A DNA stretch of 64,000 nucleotides from Echinarachnius parma (taxonomy: Eukaryota; Echinodermata; Echinoidea; Clypeasteroida; Echinarachniidae), in contig JBAMJV010005485.1 in the NCBI GenBank assembly GCA_037951105.1, positions 62,001 through 126,000 of the forward strand, in the 5' to 3' direction. Numbering within the stretch: position 1 is the first letter of the stretch; each line of letters begins with the position of its first letter. The notes under the pieces were generated by a model that was not told the DNA's origin, did no database searches, and saw only the letters and a list, made by a program, of their open reading frames with translations. Shown piece by piece: positions 45,024 to 56,211 of the stretch. A program made the position numbers and the translations under genes.

Positions 45024-45649
45024 CTGACAATGATTTACAAGGTTAGATATGTAAGTCTTTAATAATTATAAGACATATTTTCATCATGGTAAAATAAGAA
45101 GATACCTACTGTAAATGTATAACTTTGATATCACAGACTTTGATCACAGGTTTTTCATTATTTCTCCTTGATTTTAAGGGAGGTAACTTGATCCCTGTCA
45201 TTGGTAATGGCACAATTAGAACAATTCTTTTTTTTAATAAACAGTCAACTTGACTTAGCGTTCACCTGTCAGTAGATGCCGCATTGCCAATAAAGGCCAC
45301 CAAACGTGGATCCCCTGCAGAAATACACAATGTCCCAGATCCTGTTTTTAAAGGGCACCTGTCTACTACAGTGGGCAATTATCTTTGAATCCTTTCAGTG
45401 GTCACTGGTATTGCTCAACTCGAGTTGATCAGGTAATGCAACAGTAGACACGAGAACATGATAGCTGCCAATTTGAGGATCTGATATGGCACAATGATTG
45501 ATGGATTTGGACACTTTCCACAGGTTTCACTGTGTTTCATTTAGTATCTCAGATTCCTTCATTCATTACCTTGCTCTGATTGACTGCCTCTTGATTGTCA
45601 CTCTGTCCCCTTTGCTGGGCTCCTCTGGTTAAGCCCAAATTAGATAACG
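45024..45649. other. XRN1 intron, unassigned
   Basis: No exon or repeat recognised between exon G and the TGACCTTTGACC element. Confidence 0.45.
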
Positions 45650-46022
45650 CAATCACAAGCTATTTTAGCATATATAATGAGCCCTGTGACCTTTGACCCC
45701 ATGACCCTAAAATCTAATCGGTTCATTGGCACCCCAAGATACATACATGGGCCACGTTTGGTGAGAATCCGTCAATTGGTTTTTGAAATAACGCGATCAC
45801 AAGCTATTTTTGCATATATAATGAGCCCTGTGACCTTTCACCTTTGACCTCATGACCCCAAAATCTAATCAGTTTATTGGCACCCCAAGATACATATATG
45901 AAATAAGTTTGGTGAGAATCCGTCAATCGGTTCTTGACCCTAACGCGATCACGAGAACGGGACGTACGGACGGACGGACAACCAAAAAACATAATGCCTC
46001 CGGCTACTTCATTGCGGAGGCA
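45650..46022. repeat. TGACCTTTGACC-type element
   Basis: Two internal units carry TGAGCCCTGTGACCTTTGACC or TTTCACCTTTGACC, ATCCGTCAATTGGTT and ACGCGATCAC. It ends GGGACGTACGGACGGACGGA and AATGCCTCCGGC. Shorter than the 30-kb copy. Confidence 0.8.
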
Positions 46023-46349
46023 TAAAAATTAATTATCATCGTAAACACACGCTTGATAAGATTCATCTGATTGAGAAATAGGTGTTGAAATAAAAAATTT
46101 AAAAATCACAATGGACTTACTATTTTGACTTGAATCTTCAAACATCTTCAATGTTCGTCCTCATTATCATCTCTACCATACAGAACATAATCATCAACTT
46201 CATCATCACTGCCTTTGTCAACATCAACATCATCATCGTCATCGCCACCGCCATCACCATCATCTTAATTATCAGTCGTGTAGAAAATGCTTTCTTCCTC
46301 AAATTTTGTCAAACCTTCAAAAAAAACAAAAAAAAAGTCAATATCTAAC

Positions 46350-46531
46350 CTGTGGCTTGACGTCTTCAGTTGACTTTTGTTGACCTTTGACCTTCTTCTG
46401 TCCATACGAGATGTTGATCATGGCTGTTGGGGGCATACGGTAGCCTCGCTTGCCGGAACATCGCAGCTCTAGGGCACCCTCAAACTCCTCATCAAACACA
46501 ACATCGTACAGCATGTCCAAAACGGTTGCAC
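46350..46531 (-). CDS. XRN1: XRN1 exon F, SH3-like domain (upstream copy)
   Basis: This 182-bp exon lies between TTGTGTCCAG and GTTAGA. After completing the split Gly codon it encodes ATVLDMLYDVVFDEEFEGAL, ELRCSGKRGYRMPPTAMINI, SYGQKK and a charged end (KGQQKSTEDVKPQ). Human XRN1 has VLFEVLFDEEFPGGLTIRCSPGRGYRLPTSALVNLS at this point, so identity is clear. The SH3-like barrel supports the catalytic domain structurally in XRN1. Confidence 0.96.
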
Positions 46532-46716
46532 CTGGACACAAAGAGAAAATAATTAATGAAAAGGGATAGCTTTGTTGCACATAAGTATAAGTAAAATAAC
46601 GGCAAGATTGAAAAGAAAAGACAACAGACTCATAGTGATCAGAAAGTAAGAATAGATTTTTAGTGGAAAAAAGCGCTGTAATATATCCAAAAAAACAAAC
46701 TTGTATAACTTTAAAT

Positions 46717-48373
46717 CTGTGGCCATATTCATAAAACCCAGATAAGCTAGTTGGTTGATCAAATTACAATTTTGATGTCCGCTAGGCTTAGCTGGTATTC
46801 ACAAAAGGCCAATAGGCTAAATTCGCTATCGTAGTCAAGGCCCGACCTAGCATGACAACCCATCTGTCAAAATTCCACAAGCATTTGGTATTCCACGACA
46901 TTGTTAGTCGAAATGTGAACAATAACAAAACAATAGATCTGCGGTGCGGACTTATTGCATTGAAATCTATTTATGTGGGACCTTCTGTTGGACTTACAAC
47001 AAAGGCGTGAAGTTGAATGACGACCTAGTACCCAGCTAAATTTTTCTTATTCACAAAAGCCAAATAGGACAAATTTGTAGCGACAACTGGACAAAATTTT
47101 AGAGGTACTCCAGTGTACCTCTAAATCGCTAGCAAGTAACAATCTGCCCGATTATAGTGTGTATGCGTGTGGCGATCACGCGATCGTGAACATGGCAAGG
47201 AGAATATTCGAATAAGGGATATTAGAGAATTTTTTTATGATAGCGTGATGTTAGTTCAAAATAGTTCCCTAAAACATACTTTTCCGTGTTTGTCCTAGCA
47301 TCCTTGTACTTCATCAATAACATCTATTCTTTTATCAGCTTAAATTACATGTCCTGGAGAGTAATTTGCCTTTATTATTTTGTCCTTTTTGTAACATATT
47401 AGCTTACTTTTGCAGTTTGGATTGATTTTATGTGATTTCAATTCTGTTTTGATGAATCTTATCTATATAATACTATTTAGTGCAATTTCGTTCCTGTTTT
47501 CACTGCAATTGAATAGTTTCCCTTGTCATGCTATCATATTATAAGCATGGCGGAGCTTGATCGTAATGAGGAGGGAGATTTAATTGCTTTTGCTTCATTG
47601 GGGTGGCTATAAAAACATGTGCCTACGCGTGATCCCTCTCCTCCCCCCCCCCCCCCCGCCCCGCCCCGAAAAAACATAATTCCTACTAACGCTCATATCT
47701 ATAGTAACACCCTTACATTTAGAAATTCCCTTTCCTGTCCCAACTGTTTAAGAAGCATTATTTATAGCACGCTTTTTGTTTTAGACACAAGTTACACCCC
47801 CCCCCCCCGTTTACCCCAGATAAGACAATTATGTTCTACTACCCCCCCTTACTGTATCACGTTGAAGAACACATAACAAACTCAATAAGACGCTTTTATG
47901 ATTGGAACAATAAGTAACAATTCGTTCATTCACACGTTCGAGTAAACTGCACTTTTATGTGATGTCAAGGGTGTCAAACAAACTTGCAACAGATGGAATG
48001 TTACCATGACAGCCACGATGAATAAATTAGATCATCAGAGTTGTTCGCTTGTTATCGGTATGGTTAGAAGTGCTTCTTGAATTACGATTTAGCAACCCGC
48101 TATGAAGATTTTAAATGGCTATTGTATTACAGGGCTTAGACGCTCGTTGATTGGTCGATATGGTAAGGGCATAGGCAGCGTGCAAAATCTACACACATTA
48201 CAAAAGACATACCCATGTACGTGTGTGTTGTGCACTGGTCTGTGAAAACAAAGGGGATCACCCAAGCGAGTTCCGCGAGTTCGCCGCTAGTTATCGTCCA
48301 AACTGGCATTTTGGCAAGGAGATAAGGCCTAGCTGACAGAGAGGCTATCAGGCTTTTATGAATATGGCCACAG
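46717..48373. mobile_element. Inverted-repeat element CTGTGGCCATATTCATAAAA
   Basis: Ends CTGTGGCCATATTCATAAAA and its exact inverse. Inside are AGCTAG and GCTAGGC motifs and two C tracts near 47,645 and 47,795. It cuts exon E copy 3 exactly where its donor should be. Comparison with the 44,484 copy (TATAACAGTCTGTATGCC) shows the empty site. No long target duplication and no transposase. Confidence 0.8.
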
Positions 48374-48470
48374 TATGCCTGTGACTACACCACGCAACCC
48401 CAGAGGCACAGCAAAGCCCTCTCTGACGTTGATGATGCGATCAAACAGGTGGTAGGTTGCATCAGATTCA
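48374..48470 (-). pseudogene. Copy 3 of XRN1 exon E, donor removed
   Basis: Encodes ESDATYHLFDRIINVREGFA and VPLGLRGVVTGI in the exon E frame, then runs into the inverted-repeat element in place of GTAAGT. It is 198 bp from copy 2. Confidence 0.85.
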
Positions 48471-48564
48471 CTGATGGGGTTATTTGAATGACCACCCTTT
48501 TATATTACTACATTGGTCTTTATAGACAGGTTTAAGAGCAAGAAACCCTTTTGGGTCTACTTAC

Positions 48565-48668
48565 CAGTCTGTATGCCTGTGACTACACCACGCAACCTCA
48601 GAGGCACAGCAAAGCCCTCTCTGACGTTGAGGATGCGATCAAACAGGTGGTAGGTTGCATCAGATTCA
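48565..48668 (-). pseudogene. Copy 2 of XRN1 exon E
   Basis: Encodes ESDATYHLFDRILNVREGFA and VPLRLRGVVTGIQT with an intact GTAAGT donor. The only nearby acceptor (CCCATCAG) would give a 104-bp exon opening in a phase that exon D cannot supply, and the first 29 bases of exon E are absent. An open but probably unusable duplicate. A cassette with another partner is the alternative. Confidence 0.8.
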
Positions 48669-48762
48669 CTGATGGGGTTATTTGAATGACCACCCTTTTA
48701 TATTACTACATTGGTCTTTATAGACAGGTTTAAAAGCAAGAAACCCTTTTGGGTCTACTTAC

Positions 48763-48895
48763 CAGTCTGTATGCCTGTGACTACACCACGCAACCCAAGG
48801 GGCACGGTGAAGCCTTCTCTAATGTTGATGATGCGATCAAACAGTGAGTAGGTAGCGTCAGGGTCCGGGATGAGGTTACCCATTCCATTCATGGG
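48763..48895 (-). CDS. XRN1: XRN1 exon E (upstream copy)
   Basis: This 133-bp exon lies between TTGCCTCTAG and GTAAGT, entering in phase 0 after exon D. It reads PMNGMGNLIPDPDATYSLFD, RIINIREGFTVPLGLRGVVT and GIQT plus one base. The human equivalent is GVIPDRDAEFCLFDRVVNVRENFSVPVGLRGTIIGIKG, the start of the SH3-like domain. Two further copies follow at 198-bp intervals and a fourth at 44.5 kb. Only this one has both splice sites in compatible phase. Confidence 0.96.
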
Positions 48896-49406
48896 CTAGA
48901 GGCAAGCAAACAAAAGATATCTTTCCTTAATTTCAAACTCAGTAGTTGGAGAATGGGAAATTACCTCATACTTTATTGTGATAATGGCTTATTAGCGCTC
49001 ACAAATGAAGTAACGATTGATCGCAATTGTGAAAGATACACACGATTCTCAACAAACTTATCATAATTTTTCTGCTCAGATTTTCACTCAGAATGATTCC
49101 TCCCATTCACTTTATTTTGTAAAAAAACCCGTCAAATTTCTAGGAAATAATCAAAGCGGCTCTGCATTGTTTTGCCAAATATTACAAGCGGAATTTTTTT
49201 TTGGTATGGGAATTATGGTGGTAAATGTTGTGGAGATTCATGAATATAATTGGTTTTATGCACCCAGTGTGTAACTTTTCTGTAGATATTATATCACTTG
49301 GTTAACACCCTTTTCATCTACACACATAATCATAATTTTGGGATTATGATTAGGGTTAGAGGATGGGACTAGGATTGAGATTAGAGTTGGGGTTGGGGAA
49401 GTTTAA
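48896..49406. other. XRN1 intron, unassigned
   Basis: AT-rich, no recognised exon or repeat. Confidence 0.45.
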
Positions 49407-50250
49407 AGGGTACCACCATCAAAAATAATTTTCTTATGAATAAAGGTAACATTTTCAGTTGTACATTCCACCAAAAAGTAAAAAGAACTAGATGGATCTT
49501 CGACTGCGTGCAGTCGAAAATTATGCCTCCGCTATCACGAGATTTTTATATCAAGCCCAAATAAACATGCACAGAATTAATTCTGTAAACTCAATTTTGA
49601 TGGTAATCCATCAACCAGATCTTGAGATATCACTATTACAAGCTATCATTTGCATATAAAATGAGTCATGTGACCTTGACCTTTCACCTCATGACCCCAA
49701 AATTATATGGTTACATTGGCTCACTAAGATGCATTCAGGTACCAAGTTTGATTAAAATCTGACATTTAGTTCTTGAGTTTTTACAAGTACAAGCTATTTA
49801 TTCAATCCTGTGACCTTGACCTTTGACCCCAAATTTGTATGGCTACATCGTCTCCCTATGATTCATTCAGGTACCAAGTTTGATTGAAATCTGACATTCA
49901 GTTCTTAATATTTTGCCATTACAAGCAATTTTTTAATATATGATGAGTCCTGTGACCTTGACCTATGACCTCATGACCCCCAAATTGTACATGGCTACAT
50001 TGACTCTCTATAATACAATTAGGTACCAGGTTTGATTGAAATCTGACGTTCAGTTCTTTGTCTTCTTTTGTCTCCAAACGTACGCATGACGTTTGGCGCG
50101 TACTAAACCATGAGGCCATAATGGCTCTGTAAGTGGTGGTAATTAATTGCATTGTTTATGAGTTTGCAAAGTTTTGAGCATCTATTTATGATATCACACA
50201 ACGGTGCAAAAACATATAATTATGTGTTGTTTTTTGCCTGGTGGTCCCCT
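49407..50250. mobile_element. TTAA-flanked AGGGTACCACC element with nested repeat
   Basis: TTAA at 49,403-49,406 and 50,251-50,254. Ends AGGGTACCACCATC and the inverse of AGGGGACCACCAGG. Same family as 51,903-52,310 (shared CAAACGTACGC, GTAAGTGGTGG, ATTAATTGC). A TGACCTTGACC-type repeat occupies about 49,487-50,060. Confidence 0.88.
49487..50060. repeat. TGACCTTTGACC-type element nested in the TTAA element
   Basis: Begins ATGGATCTTCGACTGCGTGC, like the 30-kb copy, with repeated GAGTCATGTGACCTTGACC, AGGTACCAAGTTTGATT and CTGACATTTAGTTCTTGAG units. The other end (GGACGGAC, CCTCCGGC) is missing, so this copy is truncated. Confidence 0.8.
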
Positions 50251-50316
50251 TTAAGGCATTATCTACATGTAGTAGAACAAATAAGGGGATGACTAAGTGG
50301 GTGTGCACCAATTGAC

Positions 50317-50478
50317 CATAAACCATCATGTGTGGTTTTATTATGCAACAGAACATATAGTGTAGAACTTACCCTGAACAGGAGATGTTGTCTCACTGAG
50401 AGTTTGACCCTCTTCTATTGACCATAAACCATCATGTGTGGTTTTATTATGCAACAGAACATATAGTGTAGAACTTAA
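50317..50478 (-). pseudogene. Decayed copy of XRN1 exon D inside a 102-bp tandem repeat
   Basis: 50,373-50,418 on the minus strand reads AGAGGGTCAAACTCTCAGTG, AGACAACATCTCCTGTTCAG and then GTAAGT, a degenerate match to exon D (GTCAAACTCGTC, CCTGTTCAGG). The surrounding ACCATAAACCATCATGTGTG block occurs twice, 102 bp apart. The second copy ends at the 3' end of the LINE. Confidence 0.75.
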
Positions 50479-53400
50479 TAATAATAATAATAATAAAAAA
50501 ACATTTTTATATAGCGCATAATCACAAAAAATAAATTTAAGTCTCTAAGCGCTTTAAAGGATTGAAAATATAGAAATAGGATAACAGACAGGGAGCGAAG
50601 AAAAGACAAGGTGAAATGAAAAATGACAAAACTTTGACATACAGTGTAAAACCTAATCAATTTACAAATTAAACAAATACGTTTTCAAAAGACTCTTAAA
50701 ATCATTTACTGTGTCAACATGCTTGAGATGGCTCGGTAATTTATTCCATAACTCTGCGGCTGCCAGTTGGAAAGATCTTGCACCGTAAAAATTTGTTGAT
50801 ATTATGGGGGTGGCTAAAAGAGATTTTGACTGAGAGCGAAGGTTTCTTTTTGGACAATATTTTGTTATCAACTGTTGTAAATAAGCAGGGCCTAATTCTT
50901 GCAAGCACATAAAAACCAAAATTAAAATCTTGAAGTCAATTCGCTGCTTAACCGGGAGCCAATGCAATTGTCGTAAGACTGGACTTAAATGCTCATTGAG
51001 TCGAGTGCGAGTAACCAACCTAGCCGCAGAGTTTTGTATTCGTTGCAACTTTTGAATCTCATTGTTAGGCAGACCATACAAAATACCATTACAAAAATCA
51101 AGCCGAGACATAACGTGGGCATGAACAAGCATCTCTGTCGACTTTTTAGAAAGAAAGGGACGAATTGTTCCAATCTTGTGCAAGGCAAATGAAGCAGCTT
51201 TGCATATTTGATTTACATGAGTTGACAGTGTCAGATGCTTGTCCAGTCTCACACCAAGGTTTCTAGCAGAGTCAACAGTTTGTTTCGAAGTACTACCAAA
51301 TGAGATACTATTGATCCTACCACACTGCCTAAATTTACTAGTAAAGTGAAGAACTTCGGTCTTATCTTCATTTAGTTTAAGACCATTATGCGCTGACCAA
51401 TTCTTAATGTCAGCCATACAGGTCTGGAGTTGCGCGATTGCTTCAGTCTGATGACCCTTTTCTACCAAAATATAAACTTGTGTATCATCAGCATACAACA
51501 TACCATTTAATTTATGTTTACAAATAATATCATGCAACGGGGCAACATAAAGGCTAAAAGCAATCGGGCCAAAAACCGACCCTTGCGGGACCCCGAGTGA
51601 AGATAACTTAACATCTGACTTGCAATTATCAATTACAACCGTGTGTGTCCTATTCTCAAAATATGATTTTATGAGTTCAAGAGCTGTACCACTAATACCA
51701 TATCTATCATGCAAACGAGATAACAATGTTTCATGTGCAATTGTGTCAAATGCTGCTTTATAGTCAAGTAGGAGTAGAATTGCCTCTTCACCTTTATCAA
51801 GGCATAGGAGGATATCATTGACAACTCTAATCAATGCTGTCTCACAACTATGATACTGTCTGTAGGCAGACTGAATCGTGTCATACAAGCTGTTGCTCTT
51901 AAAGGGTACCACCACCCAAATCTAATATTCTTATTATAGAAAGGTAACATCTTTAGTAATCCAATCCATCAACAAGTTCACAAAAATAGGTTTTCAGAAG
52001 AAAAAAAATATAATTGGAAAACGCATCACCATTCTAAAGCATGCGTTCATGCGGTCTGAATTGAGTAGACTACTGCGTGTGCAGGAAGCGAATCGCCCGG
52101 GATTATATTGCCTACAAACGTACGCGTGAATAGCATTGACGGACTAGCAAACCAGGAACCAGGAAATAGTAGTGGTTCCGTAAGTGGTGGAAATTAATTG
52201 CTTAGTTTATGAATTATACAACCCTTTGTAAAATGTTGGGTATCTATTTGATATCACAAAACAGTACCAAAACATATAGTAATGTGTTGTTATTTGCCCG
52301 GTGGTCCCCTTTAAGGTAACCAGTCAACTGATGAACCATGATCCTTTCAATTGTCTTGCCAAGAAATTTTAGATGTGAAATCGGTCTGTAATTTTTTAAG
52401 TCATCAGGATCAAGTCCAGTTCCCTTGATAATAGGTGAAATATGAGCCCCTGAATCAGGGAAGCGCCCACTTGTCAGCACCAAGTTAACTATCATTGTGA
52501 TGATTGGAGCCAGTTCATTAATGCAACTTTTTAGTAAATCAGTTGGGATTGGGTCCAATTCGCTAGTGGATGATTTTGAGCGGGAAATAACTGTTTCAAC
52601 CTGCAATGGAGATACATTTTGAAATTCATCAAACCGTAGATCTGTCCTCTGGAACATGACGTCATCGATTTCAGGACAAGATGAAGGATCAAGAGATGAA
52701 ACAATGTCAGCAGTTTTGTTAGCAAAGAAGGTACTAAAGCGGTCAGCTAAAGAAGGCCCATCGACATCATATTTTGGCAGTGTTTTTTGAGATCTCTTAC
52801 ACATGTTATTGACTTTGTGAAAAAATGATCTCGGACCACAGCCTTCTAGTTCCGTTGAGTAAAAAGCTCTTCTCACTCGGATTAAGACTGAATTATAGAC
52901 TGATGCCTCCTCTAGAAATATCTGATGATCAATGTCCAGCTTTGATTTCCGCCAACGTCTCAAGTCTTCGGAGTTTCCGTTTTGCACCACGACACTCATT
53001 AGTATACCAAGGCGAACCAGGTCTGGCAGTAATTGTCCTGATGGTAAGAGGAGCGCGATGATCAAGTATACCTTGTAGTGTAGATTCATACTGTTCAATC
53101 AAGTCATCGCTGTCAAGTTCTGTGTGACGCATGTATAACTCTGAGCTTACAATATCCAATCGAAAAGTGTCAAGATCAATATCCTTCAACTTTCTAAATC
53201 TAATCTTAGTCCTTACAGGATCAGGTTTGTTGACTGAAAGTTTGCACAGAACTGCTGAATGGTCTGAAGGCAGATAACTGGTGCACGAGATCTGGGAGAT
53301 GATGTCATCTGAAGCTCGAGTTATTATCAAATCCAGGGTGCGCCCTTTGAGATGAGTTGCAAAGTCTATGTGCTGAAGCAAATTGACTGATGATATCAGA

Positions 53401-54600
53401 TCAGAGAAGGCAGCAGCATCACGGTCGTTAGGGTCATTGATATGGAAATTAAAATCTCCTGCAATGACAAGTTTGTTGGGCTCTGTTATAAGTTTCTCTA
53501 GGAGAATGGCAAATTCTTCGAAGAATTTTGGGGTCGTAGATGTACGATCTTTTTTCCTTTGAGGCCGGTATACAACAACCAACCAAAGAGGTTTCTGATC
53601 CTTGCTTGAGATAAGGATGTCCATATACTCAAAAGAGTCAGGTTCACATTGTTTTTGTTGTTGTACTATGGTGAAGTTCTTGTGAAGAAAAATGCCAATG
53701 CCCCCACCAGCTCTATCCTTCCGAGGTAAGTGAATGAGCTGGTGGCTGGGTACGGATGAACTCACATCTGCCAAGCAACTGTTGTCCCTCGCATCACCAG
53801 TCAGCCAGGTTTCAGTTAGGGCTAGTATGTCAATGTGTTGAGCATTAACAAGATCGGATATCATGCGAGATTTATTTTTGACCGATCTCGCATTCCATAA
53901 TGCAAATGTCGAAAGAGAAGGCACATTTTATTTTTGCCATTCCCATCCTGCAGGGCTCCAGACGACTGCACTGAAGCTAGTTCTCGTCGTCTTTGAATTC
54001 GACGTCCACCTTTTACCCCCCGGTGGGTACGTCGTTTACGATGATATATTCAAGAAATTAGTCGTTTGCCAGGTTTTCGCATCAATTCTGGTGGTCGAAT
54101 TGAGTGCATGCAGTTCTGTTCTGGTGTATACCTTAGAGGATGACTTTCGATTACTGTTCTCCTTATTTTCTCCAAATACAGGGCCTGGATTGGGATGAAT
54201 ATCACCATGTTGAACCAGTTCTATACGAAAAGTACTTGTACTATTGGGATAGTACAGTATTCTACCCCCAGTGTAATCGCTGCTGCAGTCCTTGGTAGGT
54301 CTATTATAAGCATGAATAGACCTATTCGGATTAGTCCAGTTGAGGGAGATGGGGGAGCACACAAGAAGAATAGCAAGAGCTGTAATCCTCCGGATTAGCA
54401 TTGTGTGAGTCCAGGTCCACCATTCACGGTCAAGCCAAAATGAACACCAATACTGACTGCAGTAAAAGTATGGCTTCCTCACAAATTTACAACAAATTGT
54501 GGAAAAGTTGATGTTCAAAAGTATGGGGTTTCGAGTCCAAGAATCAACTTCAAAATAGTCCAGGCGATGCACCAGATAATTACAAACAAACTGGTACAAA
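50479..54600 (-). mobile_element. CR1/L2-type LINE, nearly full length, broken
   Basis: The 5' frame (54,599-54,036) has a hydrophobic segment (ALAILLVCSPISLNW) and the 2A-like motif GDIHPNPGP at 54,206-54,180. The endonuclease frame from 53,924 opens FALWNARSVKNKSRM and has ALTETWL, GGGIGIFLHK, LVIAGDFNFH and LPSDHSAVL, an APE-type nuclease. RT follows: DDLKNYRPISHLKFLGKTIE, LLLLDYKAAFDTIAHETLLS, GVPQGSVFGPIAFSLYVAPL and LYADDTQVYI, then LHWLPVKQRIDFKILI. The 3' end is (AAT)n before TATATAGCGC. A stop lies just before the endonuclease frame, there is a frameshift near 52,950, and a TTAA element sits at 51,903-52,310. The 417-codon RT frame is otherwise open, so the copy is fairly young. Confidence 0.95.
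51903..52310. mobile_element. TTAA-flanked AGGGTACCACC element inside the LINE
   Basis: 408 bp between TTAA at 51,899-51,902 and 52,311-52,314. Ends AGGGTACCACCACC and the inverse of AGGGGACCACCGGG. Removing it with one TTAA restores continuous LINE reading around HQLTGYL and SNSLYDTIQSAYR. Confidence 0.92.
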
Positions 54601-54632
54601 AATGTTGTAGTATGTCAAAGTAGTCCACTTAC

Positions 54633-54692
54633 CCTGAACAGGTGATGTGGTTTGACGAGTTTGACCTTCTTCTTGCTTGGAGCCTTATTGAT
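54633..54692 (-). CDS. XRN1: XRN1 exon D (upstream copy)
   Basis: Sixty bases, 20 codons, phase 0 at both ends, between TACTTTGCAG and GTAAGT. It reads INKAPSKKKVKLVKPHHLFR, matching human NNKKVRVTVKPHLLYRP. This basic linker joins the winged-helix segment to the SH3-like domain. Position, phase and order between exons C and E are as expected. A degenerate copy lies at 50.37 kb, on the far side of the LINE insertion. Confidence 0.9.
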
Positions 54693-55064
54693 CTGCAAAG
54701 TACAATGGAAGAAACAAAATGATAGTAATGGTGAAGATATTATTTCTACAATTCACATATTTATGCATTACAACCTTGTGGATGTATATTTTGGAAAATT
54801 AATGAAGGAATTGATTATTTATAAATAATTTTATATTTTTAATTATCTTTCATCAGATGCACAGTGCCATTTTGAGAATGCTCTGTGCATGGTGCATATT
54901 ACAAACTGGCTCCATGTTGTGCAAATGTGCCATGTCTGGTTTGAACTAGACTAGTTAAAAATGGCGATCTGTGGTGTGGCATCCCCAAGCTTGACAACCT
55001 TTAACTGAGAATCCAATTGCAATTTTGCTCTTTTGGCTACAAAATTGTGATATCATATCCATTA

Positions 55065-55145
55065 TCTGGTGTACAAAGCTGATAACAGGAGCCTCGAGAT
55101 CCGCAGATCCATTATATCCCTTGGAAGCTTGCTGCATGGATGCTG
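55065..55145 (-). pseudogene. Decayed partial copy of XRN1 exon C (copy 4)
   Basis: Minus strand reads QQASKGYNGSADLEAPVISF, matching KAPKGKIG..LEAPVISLI of exon C. There is no usable donor. Nearby 55,180-55,300 is a 62-bp tandem duplication (GCACTCCTGATAGAGTTAAT / GGGAGGGATGTTTCACAAAG). Confidence 0.75.
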
Positions 55146-55721
55146 CTCTAGCCGACTCTTTACCTGTTCCCTATTAGATTTTGCACTCCTGATAGAGTTA
55201 ATAAAGGACTCACCCAGGGAGGGATGTTTCACAAAGAAGATTTTGCACTCCCGATAGAGTTAATAAAGGACCCATCCGGGGAGGGATGTTTCACAAAGAA
55301 ATATTTTGTCATTGTGACAAATTTGGCATAATGTCATATTTTTAAGAAGGCATTTTAGGGACATTTTGGCAACAATTTTGTGAAAGTTTGGCCAAATTAT
55401 ATGAATTCGACCAAAATATGGCCAAGTTTGTCAAAATTTTGTTCGACATGTCGCTTTAATGCCACCATAAAGAATTTGTCATTTGAAAAAATATTTCTTT
55501 GTGAAACTCACATGCACAGGTTAACTTTTTTATGCGCTACGAACACCATGGTGACATTATGGTGACATCACTATTCTTCTTCTAAAACATTTACACGTCA
55601 CCTAGCAAAATGAAATGAAATTAGCTGATGTAAATTCATAGATACAGCAATATGATTTATATTATGCTATTGACTAAAAATCTCTCAGTACATGAAATCA
55701 AATGGAACTAGCCAGTGTACC

Positions 55722-55815
55722 TGCTCCACCTCTTGTTGTATGAGGCTGATAACTGGGGCCTCCAGATCCGTGGAGCCAATCTTTCCCTTGGGAGCTTTGC
55801 TGCATGGCTCTAGCC
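55722..55815 (-). pseudogene. Partial copy of XRN1 exon C (copy 3)
   Basis: Encodes CSKAPKGKIG, STDLEAPVISLIQQEVEQ, then GTACAC. The 3' half of exon C is well preserved but there is no acceptor or 5' half. Confidence 0.8.
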
Positions 55816-55929
55816 TGCATTTTACATTTTGCATCTAAGTACTATCAACATCATGGTGAAATTACTGTATTTTCTATTTCTCCATTCACAAAATCAGTAG
55901 GTGAAATAAAATGAAACTAGCCAAAGCAT

Positions 55930-56040
55930 ACCTGCTCCACCTCCTGTTGATGAGGCTGATAACAAGTGCTTTAAGATTGGAACCAATCTTTCCCTTGGAA
56001 GCTTTGCTGCATGGCTTCTGCTCTAGCCGGTTCTTAACCC
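55930..56040 (-). pseudogene. Decayed partial copy of XRN1 exon C (copy 2)
   Basis: Minus strand shows TGCAGCAAAGCTTCCAAGGG, AAAGATTGG and CAGCCTCATCAAC...GGTGGAGCAG, then GTATG. One or more deletions break the frame. About 210 bp from copy 3. Confidence 0.75.
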
Positions 56041-56211
56041 GTTTGGTACCCTACTAGACTTTTTACTCCCCATAGATTTATTAAAGGACCGACCATGTTC
56101 CCACATGCATGGGTTAACTCTCATTATCAAACCGCCATGGAGACATTTATTTTCCGCTATACCATTCACTAAATATATCAGTAAATTAGTCTATCAGGTT
56201 ATGTAAAGCAG

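Noticed and set aside
46130-46348. Ile-rich plus-strand frame beside exon F
   Set aside because: It comes from an (ATC)n-like low-complexity run in an intron antisense to XRN1.
53863-54198. Plus-strand frame within the CR1/L2 LINE
   Set aside because: It is antisense to the endonuclease and 2A-containing frames, which carry the family motifs.
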